A DNA stretch of 63,540 bases from positions 1 to 63,540 of the forward strand of contig JAFAPI010000233.1 in assembly GCA_019247195.1 (NCBI GenBank), written 5' to 3'. The DNA comes from Gammaproteobacteria bacterium. GTDB lineage: Bacteria > Pseudomonadota > Gammaproteobacteria > Steroidobacterales > Steroidobacteraceae. Shown piece by piece: positions 8,886-16,882 of this stretch. Positions within the stretch are counted from its first letter, which is position 1; each line of letters opens with the position of its first letter. A program made the translations under genes and the position numbers. Under the pieces are notes generated by a model. The model was not told where the DNA came from. It saw only the letters and a list, made by a program, of their open reading frames with translations, and did not search any database.

Positions 8886-9779
8886 TCAGGACATCGGCTC
8901 CGGGCGCGGGTGTCCCTCGGCCGGCAAGGGGATGAACTCCTGGTCGTCACCGGCCGGCAGGGCCATGCGCCCAGCGCGCCAGTCCGCCTTGGCCTGTTCG
9001 ATGCGCGCGGTGGACGAGGAGACGAAATTCCACTCGATGAAGCGCGGCCCCACCGGCTCGCCGCCCAGGACCATAACGACGCTCGGCAGCACCGCGCGCA
9101 GCGCCCCCGCGCCCGCCTCTTCCACCAGCATCTCGTGCGCGGGGATCTCGAGTCCCGCCGCGCTCGCGATTCGACCGGCCACCACGTACGCGGCGCGCTC
9201 AGGATACTCGCGCGGCCACGGCAGCTCGGCCCCGGCCTCGAGCACGGCGTGGCCGTAGAACAGCGGAGAGTGCGTGCGCACCGCGGCGCGCCGGCCGTAG
9301 GCGGCGCCGGCCAGCAGACGCAGCCACACGCCGCCGCCCTGCTCGAGCGGCAGCGCTTCGCCGGCGTGATGCGCGAAAGTCGGTGCCTCTTCCTCGTGCT
9401 CCTTCGGCAGCGCCACCCACGCCTGAATCGCATGCATGGGCCCGCCCTCGCGCCGGGCCTGCTCGAAACGCTCGGAGTGCGTGACGCCCCGGCCCGCTGT
9501 CATCCAGTTCACCTCGCCGGGGCGGATCACCTGCCGTACGCCGGTGGAGTCGCGGTGCACAATCTCGCCCGCGAAGAGATACGTCACCGTGGAGAGGCCA
9601 ATATGCGGATGCGGCCGCACGTCTGCCTCGCGTGCCAGCCCCCGCGGCAACTCCACCGGTCCGAGGTGATCGTAGAAGATAAAGGGCCCGACCATGCGGC
9701 GCGCGGCCTGCGGCAGGACGCGGCCGACCTCGAATGCGCCGAGGCTGTGGCGCCGCGCCTGCAGTAAGAGTGCAGTCAT
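8886..9779 (-). CDS. Pirin family protein
   Basis: 297 residues with the bicupin layout of pirins. Metal ligands are visible at H57 and H59 (RPHPHIGLSTVTYLF), H101 and E103 (GRGVTHSERF). Bacterial pirins include quercetinase-like dioxygenases and regulators of central metabolism. It lies immediately downstream of a LysR gene on the same strand, 29 bases apart, so the regulator and pirin may be one transcript. Confidence 0.92.
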   Translation of the reverse strand: MTALLLQARRHSLGAFEVGRVLPQAARRMVGPFIFYDHLGPVELPRGLAREADVRPHPHIGLSTVTYLFAGEIVHRDSTGVRQVIRPGEVNWMTAGRGVTHSERFEQARREGGPMHAIQAWVALPKEHEEEAPTFAHHAGEALPLEQGGGVWLRLLAGAAYGRRAAVRTHSPLFYGHAVLEAGAELPWPREYPERAAYVVAGRIASAAGLEIPAHEMLVEEAGAGALRAVLPSVVMVLGGEPVGPRFIEWNFVSSSTARIEQAKADWRAGRMALPAGDDQEFIPLPAEGHPRPEPMS

Positions 9780-9808
9780 GGTGCCGCGATTGTACTGGGC
9801 ATCCTGGG

Positions 9809-10828
9809 CTAACGCGCAGCGGCGCGGCGGCCGCGCTTCGGGCCGCGGCGCGCGGCTCGTCGCGCTGGCGGCACCCCTTCAGCCTGCGCCAGCAAGGTGC
9901 CCTGAGGGCGCGGGAAGCGCGCCGCCACCTCGCGCAGCCACTCGAGCAGCTGGCGCACCTTGGGCAACGCAAGATAGCCCTCGGGACACACGAAATAGTA
10001 AGCCCGCGGGCAGGCGAGCAGCTCCTCACTGGCGCGCACCAGACGCCCGTTCGCCAGCTCCTGCTCGACCAGCGACCAGCGGGTAAGCGCCAGCCCCTGG
10101 CCTTGCTCGGCGGCCGCGAGCACCGTGAGTGAATCATCGAATGCGGTACCACGCTCCTGCCAGTCCGCCGCCGACCCGGGGTAGCGCCACGCGCTCCACG
10201 ACTCGTCCGAGGAGCGCAGCAGCGGATAGCGACGCAGGTCCGCCGGGGTGCGGATCGGACCGTGCCGCGCCAGCAGCTCGCGGCTGCAGACCGGCAGGAA
10301 CCACTCATCGAGTAGCTTCTCGTTGTAGAGGCCGGGGGTGGGGGCGGGAGCCATGCGCAGCGCGGCGTGGTAGTCGCCCTGGGTGAAGTCCACCGGCGCC
10401 CGGGAAGTGTGGATGCTGAGCTCGATCTGCGGGTGGCGGTCGTGAAAGAGCGGCAGGCGCGGCAGCAGCCATTTCTGCAGGAACGACGCTAGCGTGCTGA
10501 TGTTGAGCGCACCGCCGCTGCGCTCCTGGCGCAGCGTGCGCAGGGCCTGCTGCAACTCGGCCAGGCCGCGGCGCACTCCCGGCAGCAGCAGCGCGCCCTC
10601 CCCGCTCAACATCACGCGGCGTCCGCTGCGGCGAAACAGTGGCACGCGCAGGTATTCCTCGAGCGCCCGCACCTGCATGCTGACCGCGGCGGGCGTGACG
10701 TGCAGGCTGTCGGCCGCCTGCGCGAAGCTCAACCGAGTCGCCACCGCCTCGAACACCCGCAGCGCATTCAGCGGCAGTCGCTCGAAGCTGCGTGAGAGTT
10801 CAGTTTTCCTGATGCGTCGTTCAGGCAT
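9809..10828 (-). CDS. LysR-family transcriptional regulator (GcvA-like)
   Basis: 339 residues. The winged helix-turn-helix is at about 18-80 with LPLNALRVFEAVATRLSF and HVTPAAVSMQVRALEEYL, followed by a substrate-binding domain. The N-terminus is of the GcvA type. The very basic C-terminus (RRAARRGPKRGRR) is unusual for the family. An ATG at 10828 is used; a GTG at 10861 is possible. Pirin is the likely target or partner by position. Confidence 0.88.
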   Translation of the reverse strand: MPERRIRKTELSRSFERLPLNALRVFEAVATRLSFAQAADSLHVTPAAVSMQVRALEEYLRVPLFRRSGRRVMLSGEGALLLPGVRRGLAELQQALRTLRQERSGGALNISTLASFLQKWLLPRLPLFHDRHPQIELSIHTSRAPVDFTQGDYHAALRMAPAPTPGLYNEKLLDEWFLPVCSRELLARHGPIRTPADLRRYPLLRSSDESWSAWRYPGSAADWQERGTAFDDSLTVLAAAEQGQGLALTRWSLVEQELANGRLVRASEELLACPRAYYFVCPEGYLALPKVRQLLEWLREVAARFPRPQGTLLAQAEGVPPARRAARRGPKRGRRAAAR

Positions 10829-10893
10829 CGCGTTTGCTGCACGAGGGCTGCGCCCCGACACTGCACGGCATCCGCAACGAGAGGAGTGAGCTC

Positions 10894-11031
10894 ATGAAGA
10901 GTGTGCGCCTGTTCGCAGTGCTGGGAGCGGTGCTGGTGACATCAGCCGAGCTGCTGGCCCTGGATTATTACACCGGAAAGCTCAGCGCACGCAGTGCGGA
11001 GCCGGTCGTGACACTGGTGGTGGCCGGATGA
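10894..11031 (+). CDS. Small exported or membrane peptide (45 aa)
   Basis: An ATG preceded by GAGGAG encodes 45 residues: a hydrophobic stretch VRLFAVLGAVLVTSAELLAL, then LDYYTGKLSAR and a second hydrophobic tail. It runs divergently from the LysR gene. No family recognised. The good ribosome site and signal-like N-terminus support it. Confidence 0.45.
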   Translation: MKSVRLFAVLGAVLVTSAELLALDYYTGKLSARSAEPVVTLVVAG

Positions 11032-11089
11032 GGCCGGCGGGGCACGGGGCGCCTGTTGGCGGGTGGTGTTAGGTCAGGCGGAGGTGTTC

Positions 11090-11170
11090 GTGTTCAGACG
11101 ACCGGCTCTGCCGGTGCTGCTCGGCCTGATGATGGCGGGATTGACAGTGTTGATCGCGCAGCTGCGCTGA
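11090..11170 (+). CDS. Possible 26-aa single-span membrane peptide
   Basis: A GTG start with a perfect GGAGG 5 bases upstream encodes 26 residues made of a short basic head (MFRRP) and one hydrophobic span ending IAQLR. It lies downstream of the 45-residue gene and upstream of a strong hairpin. No homolog recognised, so this rests on the ribosome site and composition only. Confidence 0.3.
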   Translation: MFRRPALPVLLGLMMAGLTVLIAQLR

Positions 11171-11194
11171 GGGTGTGCGCGGCCGCGCCCGGAT

Positions 11195-11226
11195 TCCCGC
11201 CCGGCGGCTGACACCGCCGGGCGGGA
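11195..11226. terminator. Strong hairpin between convergent genes
   Basis: A perfect 13-base-pair inverted repeat, TCCCGCCCGGCGG, with a 6-base loop CTGACA. It sits between the small plus-strand genes and the minus-strand 85-residue gene that ends at 11236, as expected of a two-way terminator. It lacks a T-run on either side, so termination may need Rho or be partial. Confidence 0.5.
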
Positions 11227-11235
11227 GCGTCGAGC

Positions 11236-11493
11236 TCAGTGCGTCGCGTCCTTGGCAGCTTCCTTGGCGACGTGCGCATGGTGGTGCGCCTTCGCCTTGT
11301 GGACGTGAGCCTTGGCCTTGTCGATGCTCCGGTCCGGCTCGGACTCGACGCCCGACTTCATGGTGTCGCCGACCTCCTTGGCCTTCTCCGAGGCGGCGTG
11401 TCCGGACTCCTGAGCCGAGGTACCCACCTGGGCCAGGGCCAAACCCGACATCATCACCATCGACAGTGTTGCGAGTGACTTAAGCACAAACAT
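11236..11493 (-). CDS. Small exported Ala/His/Lys-rich protein
   Basis: 85 residues with a cleavable signal peptide (MFVLKSLATLSMVMMSGLALA). The mature part is low in hydrophobic residues, with repeats of KAK and AHHHAH near KAHVHKAKAHHHAHVAKEAA. The His cluster could bind metal, but that is speculative. It is directly downstream of the DUF1328 gene, 12 bases away. Confidence 0.6.
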   Translation of the reverse strand: MFVLKSLATLSMVMMSGLALAQVGTSAQESGHAASEKAKEVGDTMKSGVESEPDRSIDKAKAHVHKAKAHHHAHVAKEAAKDATH

Positions 11494-11505
11494 CTCCTGT
11501 AGTGT

Positions 11506-11667
11506 CTAAACGCGCGTCCGACCGAGCAGCAACGTGACCACCGCACCGATCAGGAATACCACGAACAGTATCTTGGCGATGCCCGCCGCTCCGGCCGCGA
11601 TCCCGCCGAAGCCAAAGACGGCCGCGATGATCGCGATGACAAAAAATACCGCCGCGTAGTGCAGCAT
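11506..11667 (-). CDS. DUF1328 (YtjA) small membrane protein, copy 1
   Basis: 53 residues: [20 protein letters not shown], then [20 protein letters not shown] and a short basic end LLGRTRV. Two membrane spans. This is the widespread YtjA/DUF1328 family, often stress-induced. A near-identical paralog is at 32021-32182. An AGGAGAAAA site precedes the ATG. Confidence 0.9.
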   Translation of the reverse strand: MLHYAAVFFVIAIIAAVFGFGGIAAGAAGIAKILFVVFLIGAVVTLLLGRTRV

Positions 11668-11928
11668 GGTTTTCTCCTTCTCGAGTCCACGGATGCACCG
11701 GTGCCCTCAAGCGCGAGCCGGCGCTGGGCCGCGTTATCGGCCTCCGGCTTGAGCTTGTCGGTCGGGACGCGTTACAAACCCCTGTCAGACGGTGACTACC
11801 GTCTCCGCAGGGCCCAGGTGCATTCTGGCGGTGCGACTCTGACCGCGGCATGAACCGCGGGCCCGACTTTTGAGGAGCCGAGCCGTACCGGCTATCGTAG
11901 CGCCCCGCCCGGTGTCTCCCGGACCGCT
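11668..11928. other. Divergent intergenic region with one hairpin
   Basis: 261 bases between the divergent DUF1328 gene and the membrane protein at 11929. The only structure I see is a perfect 7-base inverted repeat AGACGGT-GACT-ACCGTCT at 11787-11804. It could be an operator or the stem of a leader. No gene recognised. Confidence 0.5.
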
Positions 11929-12465
11929 ATGACATCCTCCCCGCTCGCGGAATGGGAGAACTTCTATGTGATCGTCGGCTCGGCGGCCGGCGGCCTGACC
12001 GGACTCACCTTCGTGGTGATCTCCCTGACCTCCGAAGCGCACCGTGCACTTGCCGCCGGAGTGCGCTCCTTCGTCACACCGACCATCGTGCACTTCTCTG
12101 CGGTGCTCGCGCTCGCGGCGTTCCTGAGCGTTCCGCACCAGACCCCACGCACGGTGGCGGGCGGGCTTGCCGCCGGGGGAGTGTGCGGCCTCCTCTACGT
12201 CGGGCTCGTCGCCTATGGCATCCACCGCGTGCGCCCGCACTACGTGGCGGTGGCAGAGGACTGGCTGTGGAATGTGATCGTCCCCGCGCTCGCCTATGCC
12301 TGCCTGGCGCTCATGGGATACGTCGCGTGGGCCGATCTCGCGACGGGCCTCTACGGCGCCGCCCTCGCGGCGCTGGCGCTCCTCTTTGCCGGCATCCACA
12401 ACGCGTGGGACGTGGCGGTGTGGAACAGCATCCGCCGCAACAACCGCGCCCCCCGGGACTCATGA
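11929..12465 (+). CDS. Membrane protein of unknown function
   Basis: 178 residues with about five hydrophobic spans. It begins with the soluble stretch EWENFYVIVGSAAGGLTGLTF, which runs into the first span. The pattern is shared by uncharacterised inner-membrane proteins of proteobacteria. No catalytic motif seen. It ends 28 bases before the exonuclease gene. Confidence 0.65.
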   Translation: MTSSPLAEWENFYVIVGSAAGGLTGLTFVVISLTSEAHRALAAGVRSFVTPTIVHFSAVLALAAFLSVPHQTPRTVAGGLAAGGVCGLLYVGLVAYGIHRVRPHYVAVAEDWLWNVIVPALAYACLALMGYVAWADLATGLYGAALAALALLFAGIHNAWDVAVWNSIRRNNRAPRDS

Positions 12466-12493
12466 GTCGCTCGCGCCGACCGCGGGGCGTCCG

Positions 12494-13327
12494 GTGATCG
12501 TGCACTTGGTGGACGGCACGTATGAGCTGTTCCGGCACTTCTACGGGCTGCGCCGCTTCACTTCGGGTGACCGGCCTCTCGGGGCGGTGTCGGGAGTGCT
12601 GCACACGCTGTTGCAGATGCTCGAGCAGGGTGCCTCTCACCTGGGGGTGGCGACCGATCATGTCATCGAGTCGTTCCGCAACGGACTATGGCCTGGCTAC
12701 AAGACCTCCGATGGCATCGATCCGGCGCTGCGCGCGCAGTTCGAGCCGCTGGAGGCGGCCGCGCAGGCCCTGGGTATCACCGTGTGGCCGATGGTCGAGC
12801 TCGAAGCCGACGACGCCCTCGCCTCCGCGGCTTACCTGGCCGGCGGCGACCCCAAGGTCGAGAAAGTGTGCATCTGGACGCCGGACAAGGATCTGGCGCA
12901 GTGTGTCCGCGGCGAGCGCATCGTGCAGATGGACCGTCGCAGCGGCACCCTGCGCGATGCGGCCGGGGTGCGCGCCAAGTTCGGCGTGGAGCCGCAGCAC
13001 ATTCCGGATTATCTCGCACTGGTCGGAGACAGCGCGGATGGCTACCCCGGGTTGCCGGGGGTCGGACCCCGCACTGCGGCGCGGCTCATCAACCAGTACG
13101 GAAGGCTCGAGGAATTCCCCGCCGCAGTGCTCGGGGCGCAGCGCGAGCGCGCGCTGCTGTTCAAGCAGCTGGCGACACTGCGAGAGGATGCGCCGTTGTT
13201 CGCCGACCCCGAGTCGTTGCGCTGGGTCGGACCGAGGGGGGAATTCACCGCCTGGGCCGAGCGGCTGGGGGAAGCGCGGCTGCTCAGTCGCGCCCTGACC
13301 CTGGAGACCCGCGGCCGGCCTGCCTAG
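12494..13327 (+). CDS. Stand-alone 5'-3' exonuclease (FEN/PolA N-domain fold)
   Basis: 277 residues from a GTG. The order of parts matches the FEN fold: HLVDGTYELFRHFYGL near the N-terminus, the acidic segment ELEADDALASAAYLA, WTPDKDLAQCV, and the helix-3-turn-helix DNA-binding segment GDSADGYPGLPGVGPRTAARL. No polymerase domain is attached. Such small nucleases can remove 5' flaps or RNA primers. Residues encoded upstream of the GTG in the same frame look non-coding. The stop overlaps the stop of the aldo/keto reductase on the other strand. Confidence 0.85.
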   Translation: MIVHLVDGTYELFRHFYGLRRFTSGDRPLGAVSGVLHTLLQMLEQGASHLGVATDHVIESFRNGLWPGYKTSDGIDPALRAQFEPLEAAAQALGITVWPMVELEADDALASAAYLAGGDPKVEKVCIWTPDKDLAQCVRGERIVQMDRRSGTLRDAAGVRAKFGVEPQHIPDYLALVGDSADGYPGLPGVGPRTAARLINQYGRLEEFPAAVLGAQRERALLFKQLATLREDAPLFADPESLRWVGPRGEFTAWAERLGEARLLSRALTLETRGRPA

Positions 13328-14238
13328 GGCAGCGGCTCGCCGCGCGCGGCGGCGAGAATGTCGTACCACTCGGCGCGTGTCATCGACACCTCGAAAGCCT
13401 GCGCCGCTTCGCGGATGCGAGCCGGACTCTGCGTGCCGAGCAGTGGCACCGGCCGTGCGGGGTGCGCCATGACCCAGGCGCACGCTACGGCCGCGCGCAA
13501 GCGCTCGGTACGGCGGGCCACCGCATCGAGCGCCGCCAGTACCCGCCGCTCGCGTGCTGCAGCAGCAGACGCGGTGGTGCCGAGGCGGCCGCCCGCGAGC
13601 GGCGACCAGGCGAGCACGCCGAGACCGCGACGCAGCGCGAGGTCCAGCACGCCATCCGAGAGGGCCTCGATCGCCAGGGCAGAGAGCTCGGGCTGCAGGC
13701 TCGCGAGGGGGAACGCTAGGTGCGTCGTGAGCGTCTCGGTCTGACCGGCACTGTAGTTGGAGACCCCCGCGGCGCGGATCTTGCCGGCCCCGCGCAGGCG
13801 CTCGAGTGCGCGCGCGACCTCGGCGGGGTGGGCCAGCAGGTCAGGGCGATGAATCTGGAACAGGTCGATGCGCTCGACGCCGAGGCGCCGGAGCGAGTCT
13901 TCGCAGCAGCGCTGCAGGTACTCCGCACTCGAGTCGTAGGGCACCGGGGGACGCACCCCGGCCTTGGTCGCCAGTACCATGCGCTCGCGTAACGAAGGTA
14001 CCTCGCGGAGCACCGCCCCGAGGAGCTGCTCCGCGGCACCAAACCCATCAGCGTCGTGCCCGTAGACGTCCGCGGTATCGAAGAGGGTGCAGCCGATCTC
14101 GAGCGCAGTCTCAACGAGGAGGCGCGCGCGGGGCCTCTCGGTGCCTGCAAAGCGCCACATGCCCCATCCAATGGGGCCGACGACGAGGCCACTGTCCCCG
14201 AGCGGGACAGGCACGGCGGCGCTCAGGGCCAGACTCAT
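13324..14238 (-). CDS. Aldo/keto reductase
   Basis: 304 residues with the catalytic tetrad D54, Y59, K92 and H130 (FDTADVYG, LATKAG, IHRPD). NADPH is the usual cofactor. The overall layout resembles the YdhF-like branch. Substrate unknown. The stop overlaps that of the convergent exonuclease gene. Confidence 0.9.
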   Translation of the reverse strand: MSLALSAAVPVPLGDSGLVVGPIGWGMWRFAGTERPRARLLVETALEIGCTLFDTADVYGHDADGFGAAEQLLGAVLREVPSLRERMVLATKAGVRPPVPYDSSAEYLQRCCEDSLRRLGVERIDLFQIHRPDLLAHPAEVARALERLRGAGKIRAAGVSNYSAGQTETLTTHLAFPLASLQPELSALAIEALSDGVLDLALRRGLGVLAWSPLAGGRLGTTASAAAARERRVLAALDAVARRTERLRAAVACAWVMAHPARPVPLLGTQSPARIREAAQAFEVSMTRAEWYDILAAARGEPLP

Positions 14239-14283
14239 CCCGACAGTCTGACCGAGCGGCGGCGGGGCCGGAAGGGCTCGGCC

Positions 14284-14517
14284 TCAATCCGGGGGTGCCG
14301 TCTCCCCCTTGCCCCGGCTGCGACCCACGTCCTCTGCCGCCTCGAGATCCTCCGCCTCCTCCTCGCTGCGCGGCTCGGCCTCGCGGGCCGCGCGCTCGAC
14401 ATCGGCGGTCTTCACGTAGCGCTTGACGTCGCGGTCATAGCGACGCGCCGACTCGTAATCGCCCTCGCCCTGCACTGGATCGCGCTCGCTTCCCTGGCTC
14501 TCGATGTTCTTTTCCAT
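14284..14517 (-). CDS. Small acidic hydrophilic protein
   Basis: 77 residues, highly charged with no hydrophobic core (ESARRYDRDVKRYVKTADVE, then a Glu-rich tail). It looks intrinsically disordered, like small stress proteins. It lies 14 bases downstream of the DUF3618 gene and so belongs to the same minus-strand group. Confidence 0.6.
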   Translation of the reverse strand: MEKNIESQGSERDPVQGEGDYESARRYDRDVKRYVKTADVERAAREAEPRSEEEAEDLEAAEDVGRSRGKGETAPPD

Positions 14518-14531
14518 ACGTCCTCCGCAGC

Positions 14532-14987
14532 TCAGTGCTTGGGGGGTGGGTTGCCGGCCTCGTGGTACGTGCCCGCCTGACCCGGCACATGGTGCCCGTC
14601 ACGTTGCGCGATCTGCTCGCGAAACCCGGGAATGAAGTCCGCCAGGGTGTCCTTGATCTTGCTGGCCGCCACGCCGATGAGCGCGCTCTGGATGTTGTCC
14701 CAGGTCTGCCGCAGCTCGGCGCGGCGCGGACTGACGGTGCGAGGCGCACTCGAGCGCTCGGCGATCGCGCCACCCCGGTAGGCCCGCGGCCTACCCCCGC
14801 CCAACACCTGTGCGAGCACCACGCCGCCGCCGAAGGCGATGGCGAGCAGGGTACCGGTGTTGTTGCGGAACTGGTGGCGCCAGTCCGTCGCGGACTTCAC
14901 CTTGTTCTCGAGCTCCACGAAGTTCGAGCGCAAATCTTCGCGCCGAGTTTCGATCTGGCTTTCTATTTGGTCGGATGTTTGGCCCAT
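14532..14987 (-). CDS. DUF3618-type membrane-associated protein
   Basis: 151 residues. The N-terminal helix SDQIESQIETRREDLRSNF is the DUF3618 pattern, followed by a Gly-rich hydrophobic span near 45-62 and a long soluble tail ending in HVPGQAGTYHEAGN. The ATG at 14987 lies inside the 3' end of the holin-like gene (25-base overlap), so the genes are co-translated. Confidence 0.75.
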   Translation of the reverse strand: MGQTSDQIESQIETRREDLRSNFVELENKVKSATDWRHQFRNNTGTLLAIAFGGGVVLAQVLGGGRPRAYRGGAIAERSSAPRTVSPRRAELRQTWDNIQSALIGVAASKIKDTLADFIPGFREQIAQRDGHHVPGQAGTYHEAGNPPPKH

Positions 14988-15364
14988 TCTACGGTCTCCT
15001 TCAGAGTGGCCACGGTCCTGGGTGCCGGATTGCTGGCGCGCCGCAGCCGCGTCGTGGCGCCGCGCAGCAGCACGATCGCCGCGATGCCGAGCAGCACCGC
15101 CACGACCAGCGCGGCGGCCCAGGGCGGCATGACCAGACTGAGCGCATCGACCAGGCACAGCAGCAGGAAAAAGGCGCAGTTGGCGGCCACCACTACACCG
15201 ATCCCGAGCAGCACCGCGCCCGAGCGCACCTGGTGCCAGTCCTCGGTCACCTCCGTCTTCGCCAGGCGGATCTCCGAGCGGACGATGTCCTGGATGTTAT
15301 GGACGATGTCGGTCAGCACGTCCGAGATCGATCGCTCGGGCGCCAAGTCGTGTCGCGTAGCCAT
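14963..15364 (-). CDS. Phage-holin-III-like (YqjE/DUF1469) membrane protein
   Basis: 133 residues: a helical N-terminus (SDVLTDIVHNIQDIVRSEIR), two membrane spans at about 45-70 and 80-100, and a basic tail. This matches the putative holin superfamily III/YqjE family, which is chromosomal and not a sign of prophage. It sits between the YqjD-like and DUF3618 genes, the usual partners. Confidence 0.82.
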   Translation of the reverse strand: MATRHDLAPERSISDVLTDIVHNIQDIVRSEIRLAKTEVTEDWHQVRSGAVLLGIGVVVAANCAFFLLLCLVDALSLVMPPWAAALVVAVLLGIAAIVLLRGATTRLRRASNPAPRTVATLKETVEWAKHPTK

Positions 15365-15375
15365 GATGGTTCTCG

Positions 15376-15783
15376 TCAGTCGCGGGATACCGCCCGCCCG
15401 ACCAGGAAGCCGAGCGCCACCGCGCCGAGCAGTGCCGGCCCGGGATTGTTGCGCACGACCTCGAGCAGGTCCTGCATCATGTCCTGCAGGTCGTTGTCGC
15501 GCACGTACTGCGCGCCCGAAGCGAGAGCGTCGGCCGCACTGTGCGCGGCGCTCGACACACGCTCGCCGCCGGGTAAGGAGTCGGCTTTCTCATGCAGGGT
15601 ATTGGCCACCGTATCCATGCCGCCCGCCGCCGCGCGCCGCGCATCGTTGGCACGCTCAGCGGCGCGTCTGCCCAGGCCCTGCGCCTTGCCCTTGAGCTCG
15701 GACGCGGCCTTGGAGGTCTGATCGCCGAGACCTGTTGAATCGCCGAAGTTCTCCGCTCCGGGTGAATTGGGTTCGTACGACAT
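15376..15783 (-). CDS. YqjD/ElaB-like (DUF883-type) membrane-anchored protein
   Basis: 135 residues. A long amphipathic helical region with KAASELKGKAQGLGRRAAER is followed by one C-terminal span (NPGPALLGAVALGFLVGRAV). In E. coli, YqjD anchors ribosomes to the membrane in stationary phase through such a tail. First gene of the trio with the holin-like and DUF3618 genes. Confidence 0.75.
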   Translation of the reverse strand: MSYEPNSPGAENFGDSTGLGDQTSKAASELKGKAQGLGRRAAERANDARRAAAGGMDTVANTLHEKADSLPGGERVSSAAHSAADALASGAQYVRDNDLQDMMQDLLEVVRNNPGPALLGAVALGFLVGRAVSRD

Positions 15784-16042
15784 CTGCGCAACTCCAACTG
15801 GTTTGGGTGTACGCGACGTTTAGCATCGGCCTGACGCAAAAACAATGAGACGACGGCTGAGATTTTTCTGCGGACGCGCGTCCGCGCGCGCGACCCTGCG
15901 CGCTGCGCGCGGGTACGCGCTCAATAGGACTCTTCTGACGCACGAAAACTGCACTGGCGAAGGCGCGGCGGCGGAAACAACGGGCGCGCGCGCCGCTGCT
16001 CGGGCGGAGCACAATCGCGTCGGGATCAGGAGGGAGAGGCGC

Positions 16043-16882
16043 GTGTTTGCAAAGATCCGGCAGAGCCTGATGCGGACCTACAACGCATGGAACGATCACG
16101 AGGGCATGCGCCTGGCCGCCTCGCTTTCCTTCTACAGCATCCTCTCGCTCGCTCCGCTGGTCATCCTGGCGATCTCGCTGGTGGCACTGGTGGTGGGTCG
16201 CAGCGCCGCCCAGACCGCCGTGATTACCCAGGTGCAGGGGCTGATGGGCGCGGACGGGGCACAGGCCGTGCAGTCGGTGATCGCCCACGCGCAGTCCCCC
16301 AGCGGCGGCGCTCTCGCCTCCGCTATCGGCCTGGTGACCCTGCTGTTCGGCGCCTCGGGCGTGTTCGGCGAGCTGCAATCCGCGCTCAACAAGATCTGGG
16401 AAGCCAAACCGCCCACCGGCAGCGGCTGGTGGTACATGGTGCGGACCCGCCTGTTCTCCTTCGGCATGGTGCTGGGCATCGGCTTTCTGCTGCTCGTCTC
16501 GCTCCTGCTCAGCGCCGGCCTCGCGGCGCTGTCCGGCTACCTCGGCGACGTGCTGCCCTTGCCCAAGGTGTTGCTGTCGGTGCTCAACTTCGTCGTCTCT
16601 TTCCTCGGCATCTCGTTTCTTTTTGCCCTGATCTTCAAGTACGTACCCGATGCGCCGGTTCGCTGGCGCGACGTCTGGCTAGGGGCGGTGGTCACGGCCC
16701 TGCTATTCACCATCGGCAAGGCGCTGATCGGTCTGTACCTCGGGCGGGCGGCGGTCGGTTCGGCGTACGGTGCCGCCGGCTCGCTCATCGTGGTGATCGT
16801 GTGGGTGTACTACTCGGCCATGATTTTCTTCTTCGGCGCCGAGTTCACCCACGTCCGCGCCCGCGGGCAGGTGCCGCTGTAA
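16043..16882 (+). CDS. YihY/BrkB family membrane protein, copy 1
   Basis: 279 residues with about six membrane spans. Signatures are MRLAASLSFYSILSLAPLVI near the N-terminus, LNKIWEAKPP in the middle and VYYSAMIFFFGAEFTHVRA at the end. Function of the family is debated (formerly called ribonuclease BN by error). The GTG at 16043 has an AGGAGGGAGAGG site; frame upstream to 15845 is open but looks non-coding. A paralog is at 23079-23972. Confidence 0.88.
   Translation: MFAKIRQSLMRTYNAWNDHEGMRLAASLSFYSILSLAPLVILAISLVALVVGRSAAQTAVITQVQGLMGADGAQAVQSVIAHAQSPSGGALASAIGLVTLLFGASGVFGELQSALNKIWEAKPPTGSGWWYMVRTRLFSFGMVLGIGFLLLVSLLLSAGLAALSGYLGDVLPLPKVLLSVLNFVVSFLGISFLFALIFKYVPDAPVRWRDVWLGAVVTALLFTIGKALIGLYLGRAAVGSAYGAAGSLIVVIVWVYYSAMIFFFGAEFTHVRARGQVPL

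Noticed and set aside
12296-12493. N-terminal extension of the exonuclease
   Set aside because: It overlaps the membrane protein gene in another frame and looks non-coding; the GTG at 12494 starts the family sequence.
14963-15364. Holin-like gene as sign of a prophage
   Set aside because: It is the chromosomal YqjE/DUF1469 type beside YqjD, with no phage genes near.
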